From Rhodobacterales bacterium 52_120_T64 (GTDB lineage Bacteria > Pseudomonadota > Alphaproteobacteria > Rhodobacterales > Rhodobacteraceae): a stretch of DNA of 64,000 nucleotides. Each line of letters begins with the position of its first letter. Position 1 is the stretch's first letter. The stretch is from contig MABA01000009.1 of the NCBI GenBank assembly GCA_002162875.1, positions 183,552 through 247,551 on the forward strand, written 5' to 3'. The notes below the pieces were generated by a model. That model made no database searches, was not told where the DNA came from, and saw only the letters and a list, made by a program, of their open reading frames with translations. The position numbers and the translations under genes are program-made. Shown piece by piece: positions 10,201 through 18,888 of the stretch.

Positions 10201-10707
10201 GGGCGTAAAATTCCCACGAAAATGGCCGGCACGATTTCTGCGGTTCAAATCCGCAAATCCGCCCGAGGCAACCGTTTTGCGTTTATCTCCCTGTCCGACC
10301 CAAGCGGACATTTCGAGGTGACGGTTTTCGCCGACGTGCTGGAAAGCGCGCAGGAGATTTTGAAAACCGGCGAAAACGTGGTGATGCCTATCGAGGCGGA
10401 TGGCCAAGGCGGGCAGTTGAAACTGCTGGCGCGCGGCTTTGTGTCAATTGATACGGCAGTGGCTGACACTGCATCTGTTGGATTGCGCGTATTCCTGAAC
10501 GATGCGGAGGCTGTGCCTTCTGTTGCCACAAGGCTGATGGCCAAAGACGCGGGCCGCGCGGTTAAGGGACCAGTGAACATCGTGCTGATCCACCCCGATT
10601 TACCGGGCGAGGTTGAGATAACCTTGCCGGACGATTACGCGATCAACGCCAAAATCAAGGGCGCGATCAAACACATCGGCGGCGTGATGCGGGTCGAAGA
10701 GTTCTGA
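7243..10707 (+). CDS. dnaE: DNA polymerase III alpha subunit, replicative
   Basis: 1154-residue catalytic subunit of the chromosomal replicase. The N-terminal PHP domain starts at FIHLRVHSAYSLLEGAI. The family C polymerase core carries GRGSGAGSLVAY and the catalytic aspartates in MPDFDIDF near residues 403-409. FANYGFNKSHAAAYA follows, then helix-hairpin-helix and the C-terminal OB-fold (KMAGTISAVQI). The length is normal for alphaproteobacterial DnaE1. The ATG lies at the start of the PHP domain; no strong ribosome site is seen. It is monocistronic and divergent from uraH. A second, error-prone paralogue (dnaE2) lies 47 kb away in this window. Confidence 0.97.
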   Translation: MKNTPRFIHLRVHSAYSLLEGAIHLKKLPQMCADWHMPAVAVTDSGNLFGALEFSETASKAGIQPIVGCQFQLKFETASRPGDREPAPKAIVLLAQNERGYENLMKLNSCNFLECGDELPHITMAQLSDHADGLICMTGGSLGPIGQLLQDGQKDKARLLTEHFQRLFADRLYIEIQRHPTGQSNRTPAENATEPGFVQLAYDLNIPLVATNDVYFPKKDMYAAHDALICIAEGAYVDQQEPRRQLTPEHYFKTPEEMDVLFSDLPEAIANTIEIAKRCAFKAYLRDPILPKFANNEVEALRELAHEGLKARLAVIPHAVSVKEYEDRLDFELGVIENMGFPGYFLIVADFIHWAKEQDIPVGPGRGSGAGSLVAYSLTITDLDPLRYSLLFERFLNPERVSMPDFDIDFCMDRREEVIQYVQQKYGRDKVAQIITFGALLSKAAVRDIGRVLQMPYGQVDRISKLIPVDGVKPVSIAQALQDEPRLKEMARDEEVVARLLEYAQQVEGLLRNASTHAAGVVIGDRPLDELVPLYQDPRSDMPATQFNMKWVEPAGLVKFDFLGLKTLTVIQNALDLLKLRDINVDISAIPIDDKKTYELYASANTVAVFQVESTGMMDALRQMQPNCIEDIIALVALYRPGPMENIPKFCDVKNDRDTRDLLHPSIDHLLDETQGIIVYQEQVMQIAQEMAGYSLGGADMLRRAMGKKIKEAMDAERPKFNKGAAENGVDEAKATEVFDLLEKFANYGFNKSHAAAYAVVSYQTAWLKANHPVEFMAGVMNCDIHLTDKLAVYSDEVRKSKERGGLGIEIIPPCVNRSRAAFSVKDGKVVYGMGGLKNVGSEAMKLITSARDEGNTFKDLFDFARRVDLKRVGKRPMEMLARSGAFDQLDGNRRKVLESIDKLVAYSAACNNAKNSSQHSLFGDSGDDLPPPRLPMPEDWEAVERLTQEHTAFGFYLTGHPLDDYMPALKRERVLTLEEVTKKAEGRKIPTKMAGTISAVQIRKSARGNRFAFISLSDPSGHFEVTVFADVLESAQEILKTGENVVMPIEADGQGGQLKLLARGFVSIDTAVADTASVGLRVFLNDAEAVPSVATRLMAKDAGRAVKGPVNIVLIHPDLPGEVEITLPDDYAINAKIKGAIKHIGGVMRVEEF

Positions 10708-10813
10708 GGGTAGGTGTTGTAAAGCGATTTGATGGTAAAGGACGGCAGTGATCCAATGCTGACAGCCAGTTACTAATTTCGCGAATGTTAGTCTCGCGAA
10801 AAAGTTGAACATC

Positions 10814-11716
10814 TTAATTCTGGCGGATTTCGCCCTGCATTGAAGATTTCATTGCCAAAAGCTCTTTAGTTAAAAAGTCCACAAACCTCCGCACTCTGAC
10901 GGTACGTCCTAAATCCTCGTGAAGTACGATCCAAAGATTTTGAATAAACGTGGTTTCGGCGTTCGGAACCTTACAGACATCATCGAAAATGCTCTCGAAA
11001 ACCACAGGCAAATAGGCCATCCCGCAGCCCTGTCGCAACAAACTCAGTCGCATGTAGCCATCGTCCACAACATGGCGAATGCGTGCATCTGGGAAACCGG
11101 TGCGATTTAACCAGTTTTTATTTTCAAGGTCACCAGGAAGGCCAATCCAGTCCAGTCCAGCGCCACTGATGCCAACCCCAGGAAACGCGTTTTCAATATA
11201 AGTTTTGCTTGCATATATGGACACGGCCATCGGAAAAAGCTTTCGGGCGACCACATCATCATTGATTTCATATGCGGCCCGAAGCGCTACATCGGTTGCA
11301 CCAGCGGAAATGTTTTCTATAGTTGATGTAAGACGTATTTCAATCTGAATATCGGGATATTGAGTTTGAAACTTTGAAATAATGGGTGCAACAACATCGT
11401 ACCCCAGCATATGCGGTAGAGAAAACCTGATTTTTCCGGATTCTGTGCGGTCTAGACCTTCAACCTGCCTTCTTGCTTTTTGAAGCGTTTCTTCACCACT
11501 TTCTGCCAATGGTAGCAGCGCAAGCCCCGCATCAGTAAGCGTGAATCCCTGACGGGATCTATGAAACAACCGCGTACCATAGCTTGCTTCAAGCGCCTGC
11601 ACATTCCTGTTAAGCGTACCATAGTTAACGTTTAGAAGGTTCGCTGCCGACCGGAGCGAACCACATCGTGCGACAGCCAAAAAATAGGGCATCATCTCCC
11701 AATCAATAGATCTCAT
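10814..11716 (-). CDS. LysR-family transcriptional regulator
   Basis: 300-residue regulator. The N-terminal winged helix-turn-helix covers about residues 5-65 (AVARCGSLRSAANLLNVNYGTLNRNVQALE), followed by an effector-binding domain. It is divergent from the cytochrome b561 gene at 11861, with two perfect-arm dyads in the gap. The family usually controls its divergent neighbour, so a role in cytochrome b561 expression is likely but inferred. The effector is unknown. Confidence 0.9.
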   Translation of the reverse strand: MRSIDWEMMPYFLAVARCGSLRSAANLLNVNYGTLNRNVQALEASYGTRLFHRSRQGFTLTDAGLALLPLAESGEETLQKARRQVEGLDRTESGKIRFSLPHMLGYDVVAPIISKFQTQYPDIQIEIRLTSTIENISAGATDVALRAAYEINDDVVARKLFPMAVSIYASKTYIENAFPGVGISGAGLDWIGLPGDLENKNWLNRTGFPDARIRHVVDDGYMRLSLLRQGCGMAYLPVVFESIFDDVCKVPNAETTFIQNLWIVLHEDLGRTVRVRRFVDFLTKELLAMKSSMQGEIRQN

Positions 11717-11729
11717 CCACGACGCTCCT

Positions 11730-11747
11730 TGTTACACCTATGTAACA
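11730..11747. promoter_or_regulatory. Dyad TGTTACA-N4-TGTAACA, probable LysR-type box
   Basis: A perfect 7-bp inverted repeat with a 4-bp spacer, 14 bp upstream of the LysR start codon. It fits the T-N11-A outline of LysR-type boxes and could serve autoregulation. Confidence 0.5.
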
Positions 11748-11784
11748 CAATGCTACATTTGAAGCACTTTCGTGTGCCGTAGTA

Positions 11785-11802
11785 TAACACTTAAAAGTGT
11801 TA
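11785..11802. promoter_or_regulatory. Dyad TAACACTT-AA-AAGTGTTA
   Basis: A perfect 8-bp inverted repeat with a 2-bp centre, midway between the LysR gene and the cytochrome b561 gene. It shares AACA/TGTT half-sites with the dyad at 11730, so both may be bound by the same regulator (inference). Confidence 0.4.
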
Positions 11803-11860
11803 GGCCCTCAAGACACGGGCGTCATCTATGCAGCTTAACAATTCAAGGACGATTGTCAGT

Positions 11861-12396
11861 ATGAAACGTTATCACCCTTTACTCGTTGCCCTACATTGGG
11901 TTCTCGCAATTATGATTTTGATGTCGTTGGTTGTAGGTGGACCAATGATGGCAGAGATGGAAAGCACAAACCGGAAAAAATGTTTGCACTAACAGGCCAC
12001 ATGGTTTGGGGAATGGTGGTCGGGGCGCTACTAATCATTCGTTTTATAGTCCGGACAAAATCGCAAAAGCCACCGAAAGCTGATTCTGGAAGTCGGCTTC
12101 TCGATTACGGTGCGCAGGCAGCACATTGGGGTTTGTATATTCTGGTGTTTGCGATGGTGGCGAGTGGTCTGGGAACAGCACTAAGTGCTGATCTATTCAG
12201 CATCACGTTTGGTGGCAACAGAGAGCCAATTCCCGCTAACCTCACACAATATGCACCGCGCGTTGCACACGGTCTCATTGGAAAAATAATGTTGATACTT
12301 ATTGTGCTTCATGTCGCAGGCTGGGCGTTCCACCAATTTGTGTTGCGCGATGGACTGATAAGCCGGTTGTGGTTCGGTAAGCGTCACACCGAATAA
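11861..12396 (+). pseudogene. Cytochrome b561 family protein, single-base frameshift
   Basis: Inner-membrane di-heme cytochrome b that would move electrons from ubiquinol. Translation from the ATG at 11861 gives MKRYHPLLVALHWVLAIMIL and then stops after RKKCLH. The family continuation (PEKMFALTGHMVWG) is in the +2 frame to 12396. Restoring one C in the CC at 11971-11972 would rejoin the frames as STNPEKMFALTGH. Candidate heme histidines lie in HPLLVALHW, GHMVWG, AAHWG and LHVAGWAFH, and four membrane segments are visible. It is either a true recent pseudogene or a base-calling error, because all conserved residues are intact on both sides. Confidence 0.85.
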
Positions 12397-12781
12397 GTTT
12401 GACGGCAGCGGTATCCGCTTTGGCGAAATGGCAATTGGCTATGCGTTCCCTCATCGGTATCGCTCGACAGATCACAGATCTGTGTGTGTGGTTCCAGCAC
12501 CTTTTTTCCACGAAAAAGAGGCGTTCGGATGAAATCCGCGCCTTTTGAGGTCATATTTACCGCGCTAAAGGCCCATTCCTATGCTGTTGCCTGCAAATGC
12601 CGGTTGATAATCGACGCAACGAATGGGCAGTTAGTGTCGTAGTGTTGCGTGCCACCGCAACGGGAAATTAGAAGTTTTTAGCGCGATAAACCTACGGGTT
12701 GTTAATCCGCCTCGCTCAGTATCGTATCTTATACGCATGAATGGTTAATATATTGTGTAGGACGCATGTTTGGGCGTAACC
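12397..12781. other. Intergenic region without a convincing gene
   Basis: 385 bp between the cytochrome gene remnant and the convergent hydrolase gene. No open frame with a recognisable protein, tRNA fold or repeat was seen. Confidence 0.6.
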
Positions 12782-13387
12782 CTAAACCGAAAAGGATCCG
12801 GTTTTCAAAAACTGTACGGTTGCATCAATCACTCGACGGTCTTGCATCATAATGCTGTGCGCGACGGGAAAGGAGATACGATTCCCCTCGGGTGCATTTC
12901 CCCACGCGCTGACCACGGACACTTTGCCGTCATTCAAGCCTTCGATCCCGGTAATCAAACCGTAAGCAGGTATCGCCGCAGTACCCGCAATCGCCCCGAT
13001 ATCTAGGCCAACAGTATCCTCACCGGAATGAGGCACCAGTTCGGCCAGCGCGGGACCGATGAGTTTGTCGAAAATGGCAACACGTTGCGCGATTTCGCTG
13101 CCAAAATTCGGGGCACCGATTTGCACGATCCGGCCACGGCGTGCATCTGGCAACATTTTGGCGACCCGCACGGATAAAACGCCCCCTAAGGAGTGCCCGA
13201 CGAAATGCAACTTTCCTCCCTTTGGGAGTCCTGAAAAAATCCCTTCGGCCAAAAGTTCGATCGTGGTTTCACCAGATGGGTAGTCGATGAGGACAGGGTT
13301 GAATCCGCCCTCAGCGACATATTTTGATAACCGCCGCATCGACATCATCGAACGACTAAGCCCATGTAGAACGATTACCGTTTCCAC
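12782..13387 (-). CDS. Small alpha/beta hydrolase, lipase-like
   Basis: 201-residue serine hydrolase. VIVLHGLSRS at the N-terminus supplies the oxyanion-hole strand, FVGHSLGGVLS near residue 83 is the nucleophile elbow (GHSLG), and AHSIMM near residue 180 probably carries the catalytic histidine. This is the compact PGAP1/LipA-like layout. The start is a GTG 6 bp after the thrS stop codon without a clear ribosome site, so it is probably translated by coupling to thrS. The substrate is unknown. No signal peptide is seen. Confidence 0.8.
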   Translation of the reverse strand: METVIVLHGLSRSMMSMRRLSKYVAEGGFNPVLIDYPSGETTIELLAEGIFSGLPKGGKLHFVGHSLGGVLSVRVAKMLPDARRGRIVQIGAPNFGSEIAQRVAIFDKLIGPALAELVPHSGEDTVGLDIGAIAGTAAIPAYGLITGIEGLNDGKVSVVSAWGNAPEGNRISFPVAHSIMMQDRRVIDATVQFLKTGSFSV

Positions 13388-13393
13388 AGCGCG

Positions 13394-15637
13394 CTAGCGA
13401 AGGTCAGGGGCCAAAGCTTCTAGCGTCAGCGCCTCTACCACATCATCTGCGCTCATAACGTTGGAGCCTTTATCGCCGAGGCGTCGCATAGAAACGGTCT
13501 TTTCCTCAACTTCACGCATTCCCACGGCGAGGATCACGGGGACTTTACCCAAGGAATGCTCACGGACTTTGTAGTTGATCTTCTCGTTACGAACATCGGC
13601 CTCGGCGCGGATTCCTTTGGCGCGCAGACGGGCGACAACTTCATTCACCCAATCGTCAGCGTCCGATACGATGGAGGCAACGACAACTTGGCGTGGTGCC
13701 AGCCATAGCGGGAATTTTCCGGCGTAGTTTTCGATCAACACCCCAAGGAAACGTTCGAACGAACCCAGTGTTGCACGGTGCAGCATGACAGGTGTGTGTT
13801 TCTGCCCGTCTTCGCCGATATATTCGGCTTCCAGACGTTCCGGCAGTACGAAATCAGCTTGCAAAGTTCCCAACTGCCATTCACGACCAATCGCGTCCGT
13901 CAGCTTGAAATCGAGCTTCGGCCCGTAGAACGCACCTTCGCCTTCATCCACTTCGTATGGAAGACCCAGAAGTTTGATCGCGTTTTCAAGGGCGGCTTCG
14001 GCTTCGTTCCAAACCTCGTCAGATCCGGCGCGAACGTCGGGGCGGGTGGAGAACTTGATCTCGAACTTTTCGAACCCGAGGTCTTTGTAAACCGACGAAA
14101 GCAGCTCGATAAACTTTTTGGTTTCCGAGGCGATCTGGTCTTCAGTACAGAAAATATGCGCATCATCCTGCGTGAACCCGCGAACCCGCATCAAACCGTG
14201 CATCGACCCAGAGCTTTCATACCGATGGCATGATCCGAATTCCGCCAAACGCAACGGTAGGTCGCGGTAAGATTTCAGGCCTTGGTTATAAACCTGAACG
14301 TGGCAAGGACAGTTCATCGGTTTCAGGGCATTCACGCGTTTCTCATTGGCATGTTCTTCATCAATTTCGGTGATGAACATATTCTCGCGGTATTTTTCCC
14401 AGTGGCCGGATGCCTCCCACAATTTGCGGTCAACAACTTCAGGGGTGTTAATTTCAAGATAACCATCCGCAATCTGACGACGGCGCATGTACTCTTGCAA
14501 CACGCGGTACAAAGTCCAGCCGTTTGGATGCCAGAACACCATGCCGGGGGCTTCTTCTTGAATGTGGAATAAGTCCATCGACTTGCCCAGCTTGCGGTGA
14601 TCGCGTTTCTCGGCCTCTTCAATCATGAACAGGTGGGCTTTCAGGTCTTTCTTGTTGCCGAAAGCAACACCGTAGATGCGCTGGAGCATCGCGTTATTGC
14701 TATCACCACGCCAGTACGCGCCGGCGACCGACATCAATTTGAAACTGTCACCCGGAACCTGCCCTGTGTGCGCCAAATGCGGCCCTCGGCAAAGGTCTTG
14801 CCAATGGCCGTGCCAATACATGCGCAGGTCTTCGTCACCCGGAATGCCGTTGATAAGCTCGACTTTATACGGCTCGTTATTCGCCTCGTAGAAAGCAATC
14901 GCACGGTCGCGGTCCCAGACTTCTGTGGTTACAGGCTCGCGCTTGTTAATGATCTCGCGCATCTTCTTTTCAATGGTAAGCAGGTCTTCTGGAGTGAATG
15001 CCTCTTTGCGGTCAAAGTCGTAATACCAGCCATTTTTGATGACAGGCCCAATTGTGACCTTCACGTCAGGCCAAATTTCCTGCACCGCGCGCGCCATGAT
15101 ATGGGCGGCGTCATGGCGGATAAGTTCCAGCGCTTGCACTTCGTCTTTGGCGGTGTAAATCTGGAATTCGGCGTCTTTCTCGATATGAATCGAGAGGTCG
15201 GTGAATGTGCCATCAATCGCGCAGGCGAATGCTGCCTTCCCGAGGGATTTTGAAATGTCGCTGGCAACTTCTGCACCGGTAATACCTTTGGGGTATTCGC
15301 GTTTCGCGCCGTCCGGCATGGTCAGGAAAATATTTTCGGATACGGCGACTTCGTCTACTGGGATATCTGACACGTGAATTGATTCAACCTCTATCATTGT
15401 GGGTTTGTTGGGGGATGGTGCCAGTACCGGTTTGGCAGCGTTCGGTTTGGTGGGGTTTGCAGGCGTTTCGGACTTTGCAATTTCTTCAGGCATATCAGAA
15501 ACTAATTTGCTAACAAGCGCTTCATCGCGCTCAGCGGCGCGTTCGTTCTGGATGTCTTTGGAAGTTCTACGACGTCCGGACTGGATCTTGACGAAATCCA
15601 TTTCCTCAACGTCAGACAGTTTTTTATCATCGCTCAT
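13394..15637 (-). CDS. thrS: Threonyl-tRNA synthetase with an N-terminal extension
   Basis: 747-residue enzyme that charges tRNA(Thr). After about 100 extra residues the TGS domain begins at [10 protein letters not shown]. The editing domain with HDAAH follows near residue 174. The class II core has [10 protein letters not shown] (zinc cysteine) and [14 protein letters not shown] with [14 protein letters not shown] (motif 2), plus [12 protein letters not shown] (motif 3). The anticodon-binding domain is C-terminal. Usual length is about 640-650. The extension is hydrophilic and Pro/Ala/Lys-rich and resembles nothing I recognise. The ATG at 15637 has GAGG 9 bp upstream, whereas the internal Met before IEVESIHV has no ribosome site, so the long form is favoured. 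Confidence 0.95.
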   Translation of the reverse strand: MSDDKKLSDVEEMDFVKIQSGRRRTSKDIQNERAAERDEALVSKLVSDMPEEIAKSETPANPTKPNAAKPVLAPSPNKPTMIEVESIHVSDIPVDEVAVSENIFLTMPDGAKREYPKGITGAEVASDISKSLGKAAFACAIDGTFTDLSIHIEKDAEFQIYTAKDEVQALELIRHDAAHIMARAVQEIWPDVKVTIGPVIKNGWYYDFDRKEAFTPEDLLTIEKKMREIINKREPVTTEVWDRDRAIAFYEANNEPYKVELINGIPGDEDLRMYWHGHWQDLCRGPHLAHTGQVPGDSFKLMSVAGAYWRGDSNNAMLQRIYGVAFGNKKDLKAHLFMIEEAEKRDHRKLGKSMDLFHIQEEAPGMVFWHPNGWTLYRVLQEYMRRRQIADGYLEINTPEVVDRKLWEASGHWEKYRENMFITEIDEEHANEKRVNALKPMNCPCHVQVYNQGLKSYRDLPLRLAEFGSCHRYESSGSMHGLMRVRGFTQDDAHIFCTEDQIASETKKFIELLSSVYKDLGFEKFEIKFSTRPDVRAGSDEVWNEAEAALENAIKLLGLPYEVDEGEGAFYGPKLDFKLTDAIGREWQLGTLQADFVLPERLEAEYIGEDGQKHTPVMLHRATLGSFERFLGVLIENYAGKFPLWLAPRQVVVASIVSDADDWVNEVVARLRAKGIRAEADVRNEKINYKVREHSLGKVPVILAVGMREVEEKTVSMRRLGDKGSNVMSADDVVEALTLEALAPDLR

Positions 15638-15780
15638 GGCAATACCCCTCGTGGTTTGACGCCTACAATGCGCCCGATTACTGGTTCGGGTGGTTTACGC
15701 CTATCAACACCAGAGTCAACCGTTTTGCAGTTGAACTCCTACTGTTGAACGTACATTCTGGCGCCAAAAGGAGGCCACAC

Positions 15781-16518
15781 ATGCCATCATTTCTAGAAAT
15801 GGACAACAGGCGCATCGCCTATCACAAAATCGACGGTCAAGGCGTTGGCATCGTGTTTCTGGGCGGCTTCAAATCCGATATGGATGGCACCAAAGCCATA
15901 CATCTTCAAGAATGGGCGCGCACGAACAACCGCCCGTTTATGCGGTTTGACTACACCGGACACGGGCAGTCATCCGGTGATTTCGTTGACGGCTGCATCG
16001 GTGATTGGGCGCGCGACGCGATGGACGCAATCGATGCCTTGACGGATGGGCCGCAAGTGTTGGTCGGTTCTTCCATGGGAGGGTGGATTTCACTGCTGGT
16101 CTGCCGCGCCCTGCCATCAAAGGTTCACGGCTTGGTTGGCATTGCCGCCGCACCGGATTTCACCGAGGATTCCATGTGGGCGAACTTTAGCGAGGATCAA
16201 CGCAGGATCCTCTTGGAGGACGGGCAGCTAGATTTACCGTCTGAATATTCCGATGACCCCTACATCATCACCAAAAAACTGATTGAAGACGGTCGCAACC
16301 AATTGGTATTGCGCAAACCGTTGTCCCTGCATTTCCCTTCACGTTTTTTACAAGGAACGGCAGACGCAGATGTGGACCAGTCCGTTGCTTTGCAATTGCT
16401 TGACCATGCGTCAGGCGACGATATCCGCCTGACGTTGCTGAAAGGTGCGGACCACAGGTTCAGTACGCCAGAATGTTTAAACATGGTTACGGACGCAATC
16501 GATCAGGTCAGTGTTTAA
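15781..16518 (+). CDS. Alpha/beta hydrolase, ABHD10/carboxylesterase-like
   Basis: 245-residue serine hydrolase. FLGGFKSDMDGTKA near residue 25, FDYTGHGQSSGDF near 58, the nucleophile elbow VGSSMGGW near 97 and the late histidine in GADHRF near 225 make up a complete triad layout. The first motif is shared with the ABHD10-type thioesterase/esterase group found in many alphaproteobacteria. The ATG at 15781 is chosen because AGGAGG lies 7 bp upstream; the frame is open further 5'. It converges on the lipoprotein gene with a 4-bp overlap. The natural substrate is unknown. Confidence 0.85.
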   Translation: MPSFLEMDNRRIAYHKIDGQGVGIVFLGGFKSDMDGTKAIHLQEWARTNNRPFMRFDYTGHGQSSGDFVDGCIGDWARDAMDAIDALTDGPQVLVGSSMGGWISLLVCRALPSKVHGLVGIAAAPDFTEDSMWANFSEDQRRILLEDGQLDLPSEYSDDPYIITKKLIEDGRNQLVLRKPLSLHFPSRFLQGTADADVDQSVALQLLDHASGDDIRLTLLKGADHRFSTPECLNMVTDAIDQVSV

Positions 16519-17402
16519 GGATCTAGCGATCCGCTGATCGCGCCCGCCAGGATATGATTGTTTCCGTCTGTAATGCGGATTGTTGCACCGAACTCTTCGG
16601 CCCCCGGCCCATAGAACCCGCCTTTAATCTGGCCTGTTTCGCCGAAAGCGAACACCCCGTCAGGTGTGGTTTCAACGTTGAGAATACCTTCGAACGAGGA
16701 TGTTGGTTCGATCGTTGCGCTAATAATCAAGTTATTGAAAATGTAGTCACCGGTCGTTCCAACTAGATTGTATATCAAACCGTCCACTTCATCAGTGGAA
16801 ATGTCGAAGTTAACGTTCAAATCAACGTCGCCAGTCACACGTCCGGCATAAGTGCTTTCCCCGATAAAACTGCCGCTATAACTCGCCGAACCGCTTAACA
16901 ATTGCAGCGCTTCATCACCAGTGTAAGAGCCCGTCGCGAAGCCGCCGCCCGCATGTAGGGGTTCGCCGATGCCTGGTGTGAGATTTATCGTGAACAGGCC
17001 GGTCAAAGTATAAATCAGCGTATCTTCGTCATTGCGCGTAATCGTGAACTCATATCCCAGATCCGTAATGCCGCTGACAGTCGCGGAGGCATCTGGCATG
17101 GTGAACGTCGCGCGCCCGTATTCAACGTCTTCGTCGTAATTTCGGAAAACGGCCTCATATTCGTCATCCGTGCCTGTCGAAATGAACCGCTGGAGGCGCG
17201 GACCGTTTTGGTTTTTTGACCACGTGTCATCATTGTATCGCGTTGCCCACCCCATACCGTTCCCATAAACAATCAACTGAGAGTTGGTGGCCAGATCCGC
17301 CAGCGGAACAGATACATAGGGGGCTGGCGTAGGCGTAACTGCCGATTTAGTGCAGGCTGAAACAAGAACTATTGCTACAATTGTAAATAGTGATTTTTTC
17401 AA
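16515..17402 (-). CDS. TbpB-like beta-barrel surface lipoprotein, probable Slam client
   Basis: 295-residue secreted lipoprotein. The lipobox VSAC ends at Cys17 after a hydrophobic stretch, with no Asp at +2, which fits outer-membrane sorting. The body is rich in short beta strands (SGSASYSGSF, YAGRVTGDVDLNVNF). It ends with FGETGQIKGGFYGPGAEEFG, the motif that closes the barrel of transferrin-binding protein B and other Slam clients. Start: TTG at 17402 with CCGGAG 8 bp upstream; an in-frame GTG at 17441 lacks a ribosome site. It is divergent from the Slam gene at 17524. The ligand is unknown; HpuA-, factor H- or TbpB-like roles are all only possibilities. Confidence 0.75.
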   Translation of the reverse strand: MKKSLFTIVAIVLVSACTKSAVTPTPAPYVSVPLADLATNSQLIVYGNGMGWATRYNDDTWSKNQNGPRLQRFISTGTDDEYEAVFRNYDEDVEYGRATFTMPDASATVSGITDLGYEFTITRNDEDTLIYTLTGLFTINLTPGIGEPLHAGGGFATGSYTGDEALQLLSGSASYSGSFIGESTYAGRVTGDVDLNVNFDISTDEVDGLIYNLVGTTGDYIFNNLIISATIEPTSSFEGILNVETTPDGVFAFGETGQIKGGFYGPGAEEFGATIRITDGNNHILAGAISGSLDP

Positions 17403-17523
17403 GACTTTTACTCCGGAGAATACAATATAATCGAGATACACAAAGATCGAACCGCTGGCAATTGATTTAAAAACACTCTAACTTGTAGCTTCGTTTTCGG
17501 CATATAAACTTTCGGACGTAGGC

Positions 17524-18888
17524 ATGTTAACCCGCTTCAATCATTCACGATTTCATGCCGTACTCTTGTTGGCACTCTCAGCTGCACTTATGTCAATTCC
17601 CTCGATGGTTCGATCCGCAGACGTTAGGTGCGAGCCATCGTTGCGCAGGCTGGTCCAGTTACATAATTTCCCACTAGCATTTTACTGTGCCGAGCAGGTT
17701 TTCGCAGACAACCCTGACGACATGGATGCCCTGCTAGTGATGGCACGGGCTGCACAAGAGTTGGGGCGAGCGGCGCTGGCGGACAACTTAGCCTCACAGG
17801 CTCGCAAGCAAACGCTAACCACAGCACAACGCTTCGCAGCCTATCTGATTTCTGGTATATCGAACGCACGGCAGTCGAAACTGATTACGGCAAAAGTTTT
17901 GTTATATCGCGCCTCGGATTTTGCGCAGTCCGAACCAGAATTAAAAGTGGTTCGCCGGACGTTGGCGCAATTAGGCAGGTTATCACCGTGGAAGTTCAGC
18001 GCCGGAATTGACGTGTCGCCAAGCGCAAACATCAACAGCGGAAGTCTGCACGATACGATAACATTTGCGGGCTTGGAGTTTGTCTTAGATGATGACGCCA
18101 AAGCGCAGTCTGGGATTGCGTATTCGCTCTCGGCCGGGGTGACCCATCAAAGGCGGCTATCTGCGCGTACGATCTGGGAGAACGGCGTTTCCATTGCTGC
18201 CACGGTTTATGATGGTCGCGGTCGAAATGACGCCAGCTATACCGTAACTTCCGGCTTGCGCTACACACCTGGAACCGCGCGCCCCGTAATGATTTACGGT
18301 TATGTTCGCTATGATCAACGTTACATCGCAGATGAAATCGGAACCGGTGCATTCGACGAATATGGCTTGTATTACAACCAGACCACGGCTGGGTTGGAGT
18401 TTCACCGAAACTCCAACAAAAATTCCGCATGGAAGGTTTACGGAACATATACGGATAGACAGTCGGATGTATCCGCGGGTCAAAATGTCTGGATCGGAAC
18501 TTTGGGGGCGACCTACCGACGAGCCCTAGACTCAGACGTAGAATTGGCATTTGGCGGGTATGTGCAAACAACCGAGGGGGCTAGTAATTTGGCTGCACAG
18601 GCGTCGAATATATCGCTGGGCGTATCGTGGGCACCCAAAAATGTACCGTTCAGCTTTTCAGGCAGTCTAGGGTATACGCATACGCAATACACCTCTATCG
18701 CGTTCGGATATTCCGAAGCACGGATGGACGATGACGTGGATCTGGAGCTTGCGTTGGCATATGATAACTTTCAGTTTTTTGGATTCAAACCGACATTCGG
18801 TGTTTTGGTCTCTAGGGATTATTCCAACCTGAACAGATACGACACACAGAACGCACAATTGTTCACGCGGCTTTCAGCGGCATTTTAA
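17524..18888 (+). CDS. Surface lipoprotein assembly modifier (Slam, DUF560 barrel)
   Basis: 454-residue outer-membrane protein. It has a signal peptide of about 32 residues ending at VRSA and a helical TPR-like region (about 40-150: NFPLAFYCAEQVFADNPDD). A C-terminal beta-barrel from about residue 155 starts with SPWKFSAGIDVSPSANINSG, a hallmark of Slam proteins. Alternating strands then run to a terminal Phe (LSAAF), the BAM recognition residue. Slam proteins help move specific lipoproteins to the cell surface. The divergent TbpB-like lipoprotein, start codons 121 bp apart, is the natural client. An ordinary DUF560 porin-like protein is the alternative. Confidence 0.78.
   Translation: MLTRFNHSRFHAVLLLALSAALMSIPSMVRSADVRCEPSLRRLVQLHNFPLAFYCAEQVFADNPDDMDALLVMARAAQELGRAALADNLASQARKQTLTTAQRFAAYLISGISNARQSKLITAKVLLYRASDFAQSEPELKVVRRTLAQLGRLSPWKFSAGIDVSPSANINSGSLHDTITFAGLEFVLDDDAKAQSGIAYSLSAGVTHQRRLSARTIWENGVSIAATVYDGRGRNDASYTVTSGLRYTPGTARPVMIYGYVRYDQRYIADEIGTGAFDEYGLYYNQTTAGLEFHRNSNKNSAWKVYGTYTDRQSDVSAGQNVWIGTLGATYRRALDSDVELAFGGYVQTTEGASNLAAQASNISLGVSWAPKNVPFSFSGSLGYTHTQYTSIAFGYSEARMDDDVDLELALAYDNFQFFGFKPTFGVLVSRDYSNLNRYDTQNAQLFTRLSAAF

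Noticed and set aside
15300..15400. Internal start for thrS at the Met before IEVESIHV
   Set aside because: It would give a near-normal length, but no ribosome site precedes it, while the long form has GAGG at the right distance. Kept as an alternative only.
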